DNA of 34,951 bases from Lolliginicoccus lacisalsi (GTDB lineage: Bacteria; Actinomycetota; Actinomycetes; Mycobacteriales; Mycobacteriaceae). Shown piece by piece: positions 7,077-15,978 of this stretch. Location: the NCBI RefSeq assembly GCF_014841105.1, contig NZ_JACYWE010000012.1, positions 1,957 to 36,907 of the forward strand. Reading direction: 5' to 3'. The notes below the pieces were generated by a model. It was given only the letters and a program-made list of their open reading frames with translations. It had not been told where the DNA came from and did no database searches. Positions within the stretch are counted from its first letter, which is position 1, and each line of letters opens with the position of its first letter. The position numbers were made by a program, and so were the translations under genes.

Positions 7077-7082
7077 TAGCCT
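7077..7082 (+). promoter_or_regulatory. Candidate -10 box (TAGCCT) in front of the palindrome/repeat locus
   Basis: TAGCCT is followed 6 nt later by GTG 7089, the same spacing as the MFS leaderless box at 5564-5569. A transcript from here would run through the large palindrome and the 35-bp repeats toward the DUF305 gene, antisense to it. The 107-codon frame beginning at GTG 7089 is low complexity and I do not call it a gene, but transcription is plausible. Confidence 0.35.
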
Positions 7083-7127
7083 GGTTCGGTGTCCCTGACC
7101 AATGGCGGAACACTAAGCGTGTGCCAC

Positions 7128-7234
7128 AGCTGCCACCCCCGGTGCGCAGCCACCACGGTCCGCGCGCAGCGGCCACGGATATTTCCGTGGCCGCTGCGCG
7201 CAGAGGTGGCAGATCCATGTCGTGGGTGGCAGCT
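7128..7234. repeat. Nested palindrome: 11-bp + 6-bp + 18-bp perfect arms
   Basis: The central hairpin has 18-bp perfect arms, 7162-7179 and 7184-7201, closed by a TATT loop (the core reads GGCCACGGA-TATT-TCCGTGGCC). Outside it, GCCACC (7149-7154) pairs with GGTGGC (7205-7210), and AGCTGCCACCC (7128-7138) pairs with GGGTGGCAGCT (7224-7234). Unpaired internal loops separate the helices. The whole forms one long rod in RNA or a cruciform in DNA. The T-run needed for a classical terminator is missing on both strands. Confidence 0.9.
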
Positions 7235-7244
7235 CGCCCGACCC

Positions 7245-7387
7245 GGGACCCAATCGACGTGGGCGGGACCCAACCGACCCGGGACCCAATCGACGTGGGC
7301 GGGACCCAATCGGCTGGTCCCCAATCGACCTGGGCGGGACCCAATCGGCTGGGCCCCAATCGACCTGGGCGGGACCCAATCGGCTGG
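7245..7387. repeat. Tandem repeat, four copies of a 35-36-bp dimeric unit
   Basis: The octamer CCCAA(T/C)CG occurs eight times, at 7249, 7269, 7285, 7305, 7320, 7340, 7355 and 7375, with alternating spacings of 20 and 15-16 bp. The true unit is therefore a 35-36-bp dimer of two related half-units. Units at 7318-7352 and 7353-7387 differ at a single base. Because 35 is not a multiple of three, the repeat shifts reading frame at each copy, which argues against a coding role. It directly abuts the nested palindrome and ends about 17 bp before the DUF305 stop codon. Confidence 0.92.
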
Positions 7388-7404
7388 GCCCCAGCCGCAG
7401 ACGG

Positions 7405-8070
7405 CTAGTTGAACGGAATGGGCTCGGCGCCGCGCTCAGCGAGCAGCTCCGTCATCAAGTCGATCTCCTTCTTCTGCCCGTCGAGCATCCTCTGCGCGAT
7501 GCCCGTGACCAAGGGGGTGCTGGCCTGCTCGATGGCGGCCTCGGCCATGGGCAGGCCACCCTGGTGGTGCCGCAGCATCAACTGCAGGAAGTACACATCC
7601 TGCTCGCTGCCCTCGAGGCCGCGCAGCCGCGCCATCTCCTGCGAGGTCGCCATGCCAGGCATGCGGGCTCCCTCGGACATGGCCATGTCGCTCATGTCGT
7701 GGCCGTCATGCTCGCTGCTGGGCATCCAGGTCATGGGGTCGCCGGGCGCGAACCGCGGCTCGCCCCATGCCTGCAGCCAGCCCTGCATCTGCCCGATCTG
7801 GTTCTCCTGGGCAGTGAGGATGTCAAAGGAGAGGGTCCTGATGCTGGGGTCGCTGGTGGTGGTCAGCACCGCTGCGGACATCGACACGGCCTGCAGGTGG
7901 TGCGCGCTCATGTCCTGGCTGAAGCCGATATCGGAGGCGTTCGGATCGGCGTTGGCGGGCAGCGCGGCGTCATCGCCTCCGATCGTGGCCCCGAGCAGGA
8001 AGCCGATCGCCATGCCTAGCGCGGTGGTGATAACGAGCAAGGGAACGAGGCGTCGGCCCGTGGGGCTCAT
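7405..8070 (-). CDS. DUF305 family secreted/membrane-anchored protein
   Basis: The protein has 221 residues. An N-terminal hydrophobic anchor or signal (residues about 8-30, VPLLVITTALGMAIGFLLGA) is followed by a DUF305 four-helix domain. The characteristic His/Met clusters are visible: DMSAHHLQAVSMSA near residue 53 and LMLRHHQGGLPMAEAAI near 168. Between them lies an insert rich in His, Met and Asp (SSEHDGHDMSDMAMSEG). Members are extracytoplasmic, and some are linked to copper; metal binding by the His/Met residues is inference here. The start overlaps the DUF3105 stop by 4 bp (ATGA), so the two are co-translated and probably function together. This DUF3105-DUF305 pair next to argS recurs in related actinobacteria. 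Downstream lie the 35-bp repeats and large palindrome, which may end the transcript. Confidence 0.9.
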   Translation of the reverse strand: MSPTGRRLVPLLVITTALGMAIGFLLGATIGGDDAALPANADPNASDIGFSQDMSAHHLQAVSMSAAVLTTTSDPSIRTLSFDILTAQENQIGQMQGWLQAWGEPRFAPGDPMTWMPSSEHDGHDMSDMAMSEGARMPGMATSQEMARLRGLEGSEQDVYFLQLMLRHHQGGLPMAEAAIEQASTPLVTGIAQRMLDGQKKEIDLMTELLAERGAEPIPFN

Positions 8071-8960
8071 TCAGCGTTCTCCTCGCCACCAGGCACGGGC
8101 TCGGCCGGGATCTCAATCGCGGGAGCGTCGCCAGCGGGCTCCTCGTCGACAGGTCCAGGCTCCAGCGGCTCGCCCATCTCGGCGGCGTCCGCTGATGCGC
8201 CGGCACCGTCCATCGCTACCGCATCGGGCCCGGGAGGGGCCGGGTCGAACGGAGGCGGGTTCTCGGGATCGAAGTAGCCGGGGATGTTCGAGCAGCTCGC
8301 TCCTGGCTCCGGGCTGTTGAACTGGTTGATCCGCAGCGCGCCGATGAACTGGTTGATCCGCTCGTCCTCGGCGGAATCAAGCTTGAGCTGGTGGCCCCAG
8401 GCCTGCAGCGAGAGAGGAGATTCCTGGCCGGGGAATGGCGACATGAACAGGTAAGCCTGCCCGTCGACGCGGTTCTCGAGCGCGGCGATGTCGGCTGCCG
8501 AGGCGTTGTCCGGCGAATAGGTGATCCAGACGGCGCCATGCTCGAGGGAGTGCACGGCGTTCTCCGTGCGGATGGGCTCGTCGTAGACAACGCCCGTGCA
8601 GGTGGCCCAGGCTTCATCGTGGGGCCCGCCGACCGGAGGCATCGGCTCGTAGGCGACGCGCTGGCCAGCGAGCACGTGCGCGTTGCTCAGGTTCTCGAAG
8701 ATCTCCACGCCATCGATCCGCGTGGACGGGTCAGGATCATCGACCGTGGGTGTCCATTGCTCCATCGCCTGCTCGTCGCGGATGCTCGGTGCGATGTTCC
8801 AGCCGATGACGCCGACGAGGATCAGGACGCTGACGAGGGCGCCGATGCCAAGCCAGGGGATGTTCGGGCCGTTCTTGAGCCCGGTGGCGGAGCCGCCCCG
8901 CGACTTCTTCTTCGCGGCCCGCAGGGCCTTAGCGGTTCTATCGTTCGCATTGCTTGCCAT
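8067..8960 (-). CDS. DUF3105 family membrane protein
   Basis: The protein has 297 residues. A basic cytoplasmic N-terminus (residues 1-33, with AAKKKSRGG) is followed by one transmembrane helix (about 35-57, WLGIGALVSVLILVGVIGW) and an extracytoplasmic DUF3105 domain (about 80-235). That domain contains the conserved PPVGGPHDEAW, a Cys in ATCTGVVY, and the histidine motif NAVHSLEHGAVWITY. A second Cys occurs near residue 228 (GASCSNIPGY), so a disulfide is possible. The C-terminal about 70 residues are Pro/Glu/Ala-rich and look disordered. ATG 8960 is preceded by GGAAAG on the minus strand. It is the first gene of a two-gene operon with DUF305, divergent from argS. The function of the family is not established. 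Confidence 0.9.
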   Translation of the reverse strand: MASNANDRTAKALRAAKKKSRGGSATGLKNGPNIPWLGIGALVSVLILVGVIGWNIAPSIRDEQAMEQWTPTVDDPDPSTRIDGVEIFENLSNAHVLAGQRVAYEPMPPVGGPHDEAWATCTGVVYDEPIRTENAVHSLEHGAVWITYSPDNASAADIAALENRVDGQAYLFMSPFPGQESPLSLQAWGHQLKLDSAEDERINQFIGALRINQFNSPEPGASCSNIPGYFDPENPPPFDPAPPGPDAVAMDGAGASADAAEMGEPLEPGPVDEEPAGDAPAIEIPAEPVPGGEENAE

Positions 8961-9136
8961 TGATGGTGGATCTTTCCGCGCCGTAGTGACAGGACCGCGT
9001 GCGCGCGCCCGCGCCGCACGAGCGCTGGTGGCCGGGGCGCGCGCCGCGCGCTGGCATCAACTGTACGTACCGCCGAGCAGGGATGCCGCGACCGGCGCGG
9101 CGGGGCTCGCATTTAGCAGTTGATCCCGCGGGCCCA

Positions 9137-9142
9137 TAGGAT
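9137..9142 (+). promoter_or_regulatory. -10 box (TAGGAT) for a leaderless argS transcript
   Basis: TAGGAT ends 8 nt before GTG 9151, the start predicted from homology (MTPADL...). No Shine-Dalgarno sequence lies between, so the argS-lysA-hom-thrC-thrB mRNA probably begins at its start codon. The same TANNNT-N8-GTG spacing recurs before wecA, atpI and murA. Confidence 0.5.
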
Positions 9143-9150
9143 AGGTGCCT

Positions 9151-10803
9151 GTGACCCCAGCAGACCTTTCCCAGCTGCTCCGCGATGCCACGGTCTCCGT
9201 GCTCGCGAGCCACGACCTCGATACCTCCGTTGTGCCCGACAAGCTTGTCGTCGAGCGTCCGCGGAACCCCGAGCATGGCGACTACGCCACCAACGTGGCC
9301 CTGCAGGTGGCAAAGCGAGCGGGCACCACGCCTCGCGAGCTCGCGAGCTGGATCGCGAGCGCCATCGCCGACCATGACGGCATCGAATCGGCCGAGATCG
9401 CGGGCCCGGGCTTCCTCAACATCCGGCTCGCCGCCGCCGCGCAGGGAAAGATCGTCGAGAACGTGCTCGCGGCCGCGAGCGACTACGGCCGCGGGGATTC
9501 CCTCGCGGGCCTGGACATCAACCTGGAGTTCGTCTCGGCGAACCCGACAGGCCCCATCCACCTCGGCGGAACGCGATGGGCCGCCGCGGGGGATTCGCTG
9601 GGCCGCGTGCTCGAGGCGCAGGGCGCGAAGGTCACCCGTGAGTACTACTTCAACGATCACGGGGCCCAGATCGATCGATTCGCCCGGTCGCTGGTGGCGG
9701 CCGCGCTGGGCGAGCCAGCTCCCGAGGATGGGTACGCCGGCGCCTACATCACAGAGATCGCCCGCACGATCGTCGCTGAGGCGCCCGGCGTGATGGATAT
9801 GCCCCTGGATGCGCGGCATGAGGCGTTCCGCGCCGCGGGCGTCGCCATGATGTTCGAGCACATCAAGCGGACATTGCACGAGTTCGGCACCGATTTCGAC
9901 GTCTACTTCCACGAGAACTCGCTGTTCGAGTCGGGCGCGGTCACCGCCGCGATCGAGGAGCTCAAGGCCAACGGCAACCTCTACCACCAGGATGGGGCCT
10001 GGTGGCTGCGCAGCTCCGCCTACGGAGATGACAAGGATCGTGTCGTCATCAAGTCCGATGGCAACGCCGCCTACATCGCGGGAGACATCGCCTACCTGCG
10101 CAACAAGCACGAGCGTGGATTCGGGCTGAGCGTGTACATGTTCGGCGCCGACCACCATGGCTACATCGCCCGGCTGAAGGCCGCCGCGGCCGCCCTCGGC
10201 TACGCCCCCGCCTCGGTGGAGGTGCTCATCGGCCAGATGGTCAGCCTCGTCCGCGACGGCAAGCCTGTCCGCATGAGCAAGCGCGCGGGCACCGTGATCA
10301 CCCTCGACGACCTGGTCGAGGCGATCGGTGTCGATGCCGCGCGATACGCCCTCACTCGCTCCTCGTTCGACAACACCCTCGATATCGACCTCGAGCTGTG
10401 GGCCAGCGCGAGCAACGAGAACCCCGTCTACTACGTGCAGTACGCGCACGCGCGCCTCTGCTCGATCGCCCGCAACGCCGCCGAGCTGGGCGTGGCCGCC
10501 ACTGATCCCCAGCTCGACCTGCTCACGCATGACCGCGAGGGCGACCTCATCCGCACCCTCGGCGAGTTCCCGGGCGTGGTCGCCGCCGCCGCGACGCTGC
10601 GCGAGCCGCATCGCGTGGCCCGCTACCTCGAGGATCTGGCTAGTTCCTACCACCGGTTCTACGATCAGTGCCGCGTCCTGCCCCAGGGAGACGAGGAGCC
10701 TGCCCCGCTGCACACCGCCCGGCTCGCGCTCTGCGACGCTGCCCGGCAAGTCCTGTCCAATGGCCTGGCACTGCTGGGCGTGACCGCCCCGGAGCGAATG
10801 TGA
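9151..10803 (+). CDS. argS: Arginyl-tRNA synthetase
   Basis: This cytoplasmic class I synthetase charges tRNA-Arg, including the CCG isoacceptor encoded nearby. It has 550 residues, the same as M. tuberculosis ArgS. The HIGH signature appears as HLGG (H137, in [16 protein letters not shown]) and the KMSKS loop as MSKRAG (from M375). The N-terminal Add-1 domain (residues about 1-110) and the C-terminal anticodon-binding helices, ending [13 protein letters not shown], are intact. GTG 9151 gives the conserved MTPADL start; GTG 9145 is two codons earlier and less consistent with the -10 spacing. The stop overlaps the lysA start (GTGA), which places ArgRS at the head of the lysine/threonine operon, as in corynebacteria. 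Confidence 0.98.
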   Translation: MTPADLSQLLRDATVSVLASHDLDTSVVPDKLVVERPRNPEHGDYATNVALQVAKRAGTTPRELASWIASAIADHDGIESAEIAGPGFLNIRLAAAAQGKIVENVLAAASDYGRGDSLAGLDINLEFVSANPTGPIHLGGTRWAAAGDSLGRVLEAQGAKVTREYYFNDHGAQIDRFARSLVAAALGEPAPEDGYAGAYITEIARTIVAEAPGVMDMPLDARHEAFRAAGVAMMFEHIKRTLHEFGTDFDVYFHENSLFESGAVTAAIEELKANGNLYHQDGAWWLRSSAYGDDKDRVVIKSDGNAAYIAGDIAYLRNKHERGFGLSVYMFGADHHGYIARLKAAAAALGYAPASVEVLIGQMVSLVRDGKPVRMSKRAGTVITLDDLVEAIGVDAARYALTRSSFDNTLDIDLELWASASNENPVYYVQYAHARLCSIARNAAELGVAATDPQLDLLTHDREGDLIRTLGEFPGVVAAAATLREPHRVARYLEDLASSYHRFYDQCRVLPQGDEEPAPLHTARLALCDAARQVLSNGLALLGVTAPERM

Positions 10804-12221
10804 GCGCCCACCCAGCCGGCCCCAAGCACGCCGATATCCCGCACGCCCCAGGGCTCAGCGAGCGTCCAGCCTCGCCGGACGAGCTCGCCGCCCTCGCGCC
10901 AGTGGTCTGGCCCCGCAATGCGGAGCGCGACCCCGCCAGCGGGATCGTCACCGTCGCGGGCATCCCGGTCACCGAGCTCGCCGCGCAGTACGGAACCCCG
11001 CTCTTTGTCATCGACGAGGACGATTTCCGGTCGCGCTGCCGGGACATGGCCGCAGCGTTCGGCGCGCCCGACCGCGTGCACTACGCATCGAAGGCGTTCT
11101 TGTCGAGCCACATCGCCCGGTGGGTGGCCGAGGAAGGCCTGTCGCTCGATGTGGCCTCCGGTGGCGAGCTGGCCGTGGCCCTGCACGGTGGCTTCCCTCC
11201 CGAGCGGATCGCGCTGCACGGGAATAACAAGTCCGAGGCCGAGCTCGAGGCGGCCGTCCGCCACGGGGTGGGGCACGTGGTGATCGATTCCATGATCGAG
11301 ATCGATCGGCTCGACAGCGTCGCGGACCGCCACGGCGCCGTTCAGGATGTGCTGATCCGCGTCACCGTCGGCGTGGAGGCCCATACCCACGAGTTCATCG
11401 CGACCGCGCACGAGGACCAGAAATTCGGTTTCTCCCTCGCCGATGGTTCCGCGATGGAGGCGATCCGGCGCGTCCTCGCCACCGATCATCTCCGGCTCGT
11501 GGGGCTGCATAGCCATATTGGCTCGCAGATCTTCGAGGCCGACGGCTTCGAGCTCGCCGCGCACCGCGTCATCAGCCTGCTGCGCGATGCCACCGCCGAG
11601 CTCGGTGCCGCCCGGACCGCGCAGCTCGGCACGGTCGATCTAGGTGGCGGGTTCGGCATCGCCTATGTGCCCAGCGATGATCCGCCGCCCATCGCGGAGC
11701 TCGCGGCCAAGCTGCTCGCGATCGTCGAGAGCGAATCGAAGCAGGCAGGCATCTCCGCGCCCCGTCTCACTGTCGAGCCAGGCCGGGCCATCGCGGGGCC
11801 GGGAACCATCACGGTGTACGAGGTCGGTACCGTCAAGGATGTGCGGCTCGGCTCCGCCGCGCGGCGCAAGTACGTCAGCGTGGACGGAGGAATGAGCGAC
11901 AACATCCGCACGTCGTTGTACGACGCCGAATACGATGTTCGTGTTGTGTCACGGCGCAGCGATGCCGAGCCGATGGTGTCGCGCATCGTCGGCAAGCACT
12001 GCGAGACGGGAGACATTGTCATCAGGAATGCCTGGATGCCTGCCGACATCGCCAGCGGGGACCTCCTCGCGGTCGCTGCCACGGGTGCCTATTGTTATTC
12101 GATGTCGAGCCGCTACAACATGCTGGGCCGCCCCGCAGTGGTGGCCGTGCGCGATGGACAGTCCCGGTTGCTCCTGCGGCGGGAAACGGTGGAAGATCTG
12201 CTCAGCTTGGAGGTCGAATGA
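10800..12221 (+). CDS. lysA: Diaminopimelate decarboxylase
   Basis: This PLP enzyme converts meso-diaminopimelate to lysine, the last step of lysine synthesis. It has 473 residues. The PLP lysine lies in [10 protein letters not shown]; other fold-III markers are [11 protein letters not shown], the phosphate loop [22 protein letters not shown], and the active-site Cys segment [10 protein letters not shown]. The N-terminus carries about 25 extra Pro/Ala-rich residues before the conserved [13 protein letters not shown] start seen in mycobacteria. GTG 10800 overlaps the argS stop by 4 bp and is the natural coupled start. The 3' end overlaps hom (ATGA). Confidence 0.97.
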   Translation: MSAHPAGPKHADIPHAPGLSERPASPDELAALAPVVWPRNAERDPASGIVTVAGIPVTELAAQYGTPLFVIDEDDFRSRCRDMAAAFGAPDRVHYASKAFLSSHIARWVAEEGLSLDVASGGELAVALHGGFPPERIALHGNNKSEAELEAAVRHGVGHVVIDSMIEIDRLDSVADRHGAVQDVLIRVTVGVEAHTHEFIATAHEDQKFGFSLADGSAMEAIRRVLATDHLRLVGLHSHIGSQIFEADGFELAAHRVISLLRDATAELGAARTAQLGTVDLGGGFGIAYVPSDDPPPIAELAAKLLAIVESESKQAGISAPRLTVEPGRAIAGPGTITVYEVGTVKDVRLGSAARRKYVSVDGGMSDNIRTSLYDAEYDVRVVSRRSDAEPMVSRIVGKHCETGDIVIRNAWMPADIASGDLLAVAATGAYCYSMSSRYNMLGRPAVVAVRDGQSRLLLRRETVEDLLSLEVE

Positions 12222-13545
12222 GTAGCGAACAGGCCAGTGGCGTGGTGCCCGAGCGGACTCTCGGAATCGCCGTCCTCGGATTGGGCAACGTCGGTAGCGA
12301 GGTGGTGCGCCTGCTGTCCGAGCATGCCGACGACTTCCAGGCACGAGTGGGCGCGCGACTGGAGCTCAAGGGCATCGCCGTGCGCAACGTCACCCCGGAC
12401 CGCGGGGTCCCGATCGAGCTGCTCACCGATGATCCGGCGGCGCTCGTCGCTCGTGACGATGTCGATATCGTCGTCGAGGTCTTCGGCGGGATCGAGCCCG
12501 TTCGCACGCTGATCCTCAACTCCCTCAACACCGGCAAGTCCGTGGTCACCGCGAACAAGGCCCTGCTCGCCGACTACACCGGGGAGCTTGCTGCCGTGGC
12601 CGACGCTGCGGATCTCGACCTGTACTTCGAGGCAGCGGTCGCCGGCGCGATCCCCGTCGTCCGGCCCCTCATGCAATCGCTCGCCGGGGACCGCGTGGAC
12701 CGCGTCGTCGGCATCGTCAACGGCACCACCAACTACATCCTTTCCGCGATGGGCGAGACCGGGGCCGACTATTCCGAGATGCTCGCCGACGCGCGGCGGC
12801 TTGGCTACGCCGAGGCCGACCCCACCGCCGACGTCGAGGGATACGACGCCGCCGCCAAGGCCGCCATCCTCGCCTCGATCGCCTTCCACACCCGGGTCAC
12901 GGCGTCCGACGTGTACCGGGAGGGGATCAGCAGTATCACCGCCGACGATCTCGCCTCCGCCGCGGACCTCGACTGCACGATCAAGCTGCTCGCGATCTGC
13001 GAGCGGGTCACCGATGAGGACGGATCGCAGCGCGTATCGGCGCGCGTCTACCCGGCGCTGGTGCCGCTGGAGCATCCTCTCGCCGCCGTCAACGGCGCGT
13101 TCAACGCGGTCGTCGTCGAGGCCGAGGCCGCGGGGCGCCTCATGTTCTACGGGCAAGGCGCCGGCGGCGGCCCGACCGCCTCCGCCGTGCTCGGTGACCT
13201 TGTCTCCGCGGCGCGCAACAAGGTCCATGGCGGCAAGGGCCCGGATGAGTCCATCTATGCGAAGCTGCCGATCCTGTCCATGGGATCCACTCCCACCCGC
13301 TACTACGTGCGCATGGAGGTCGCTGACCGCACCGGTGTCCTCGCCGCGGTCGCCCAGGAGTTCGCCAACCACGGCGTCAGCATCTCCACCGTGCGCCAGA
13401 CCGGCAGCGAGGAAGCAGCCTCCCTGGTGGTGGTGACCCACCGCGCCTCGGATGACGCGTTGTCGAAGACCGTCGCAGCGTTGCAAGGCCGGGAGTTCGT
13501 CCATGCTGTGACCAGCGTGATCCGACTGGAAGGTACTTCTGAATA

Positions 13546-13546
<1 letters not shown>
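12218..13546 (+). CDS. hom: Homoserine dehydrogenase
   Basis: It reduces aspartate semialdehyde to homoserine with NAD(P)H, the branch point to threonine and methionine. It has 442 residues. The N-terminal Rossmann motif is [15 protein letters not shown]. The conserved catalytic-region lysine is in [11 protein letters not shown], followed by NGTTNYIL and a catalytic domain with [16 protein letters not shown]. The C-terminal about 90 residues form an ACT regulatory domain ([20 protein letters not shown]), the site expected to mediate threonine feedback as in Corynebacterium. ATG 12218 overlaps the lysA stop; TTGGAGG at 12207-12213 is its ribosome binding site. One base overlap (TAATG) links it to thrC. 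Confidence 0.97.
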
Positions 13547-15602
<2,056 letters not shown>

Positions 15603-15978
15603 CCGCCGGTGAGTCCGGTTTCGGGGCCTGTACTGATCTGTTATTGTTCGAAGTGGATTCACCTCGCACATCGCCGCTCGGGAATAGATTCCCTGCGCAT
15701 GTGTGTTGCTCGAAGGTAATCGCCTGCACGCTCTCTGTGGCATGTGGGGCAGAAGCCCATCGCCCTAGCGCGAGTGCTGTGCGTTCTGCCCGGAGGCCCA
15801 GGCACGGCGATGGTGATGACAGCAAGACCTTCCCAGGCGCGCGCACGAGATGTGACCGCGAATCAGCAGGAATTTCCACATGGTGAACGTGTGGCACCTC
15901 GGATCCCAGATCACACGCTGGGTTTCGGGAAGAACCTCCACGACCCCGCGGGGCGTTCGGAGGAACGAAAGGAACTCC
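15603..15978. other. 376-bp gap: probable long rho leader
   Basis: No gene is supported. The first about 130 bp is AT-richer and contains GGGAAT-AG-ATTCCC (15680-15693), a perfect 6-bp inverted repeat that also contains a TANNNT match (TAGATT, 15685-15690). If that is the -10 box, the rho leader would be about 280 nt. Within it CCATCGCC (15757-15764) can pair with GGCGATGG (15806-15813). From ATG 15880 the frame is open into rho without a stop (MVNVWHLGSQ...), but this extension is not family-like. Confidence 0.5.
15680..15693. promoter_or_regulatory. Inverted repeat overlapping a putative rho -10 box
   Basis: GGGAAT-AG-ATTCCC is a perfect palindrome with a 2-bp centre. The TAGATT contained in it matches TANNNT. 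A repressor site lying on a -10 element is the simplest reading; a chance palindrome in an AT-richer patch is the alternative. Confidence 0.3.

Larger units (their letters stand above)
6949..7404. other. 456-bp non-coding region with nested palindrome and tandem repeats
   Basis: No protein gene is supported between tRNA-Arg and the DUF305 gene. The open frames crossing it are repetitive and the repeat period (35 bp) does not keep frame. Contents from left to right are: the tRNA promoter candidate; a small inverted repeat CGCCAG/CTGGCG (7026-7050); a TANNNT box (7077-7082); a 107-bp nested palindrome (7128-7234); and four copies of a 35-36-bp tandem repeat (7245-7387). The latter items are listed separately. 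Confidence 0.75.

Noticed and set aside
7245-7387. CRISPR array
   Set aside because: The units are contiguous dimers with no unique spacers, and no cas genes are present.
6876-7404. Integrated element attached to tRNA-Arg
   Set aside because: The repeats lie on the 5' side of the tRNA. There is no integrase and I see no direct repeat of the tRNA 3' end nearby.
7089-7412. 107-codon plus frame through the palindrome and 35-bp repeats, starting at GTG after a TANNNT box
   Set aside because: The peptide is repetitive (PGTQSTWAGPN) and the 35-bp period changes frame between copies, so coding selection is unlikely; transcription alone remains possible.
8938-10749. 603-codon minus-strand open frame opposite argS
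   Set aside because: It is entirely antisense to argS, and its composition (Gly/Val/Asp/His-rich) mirrors argS codons.
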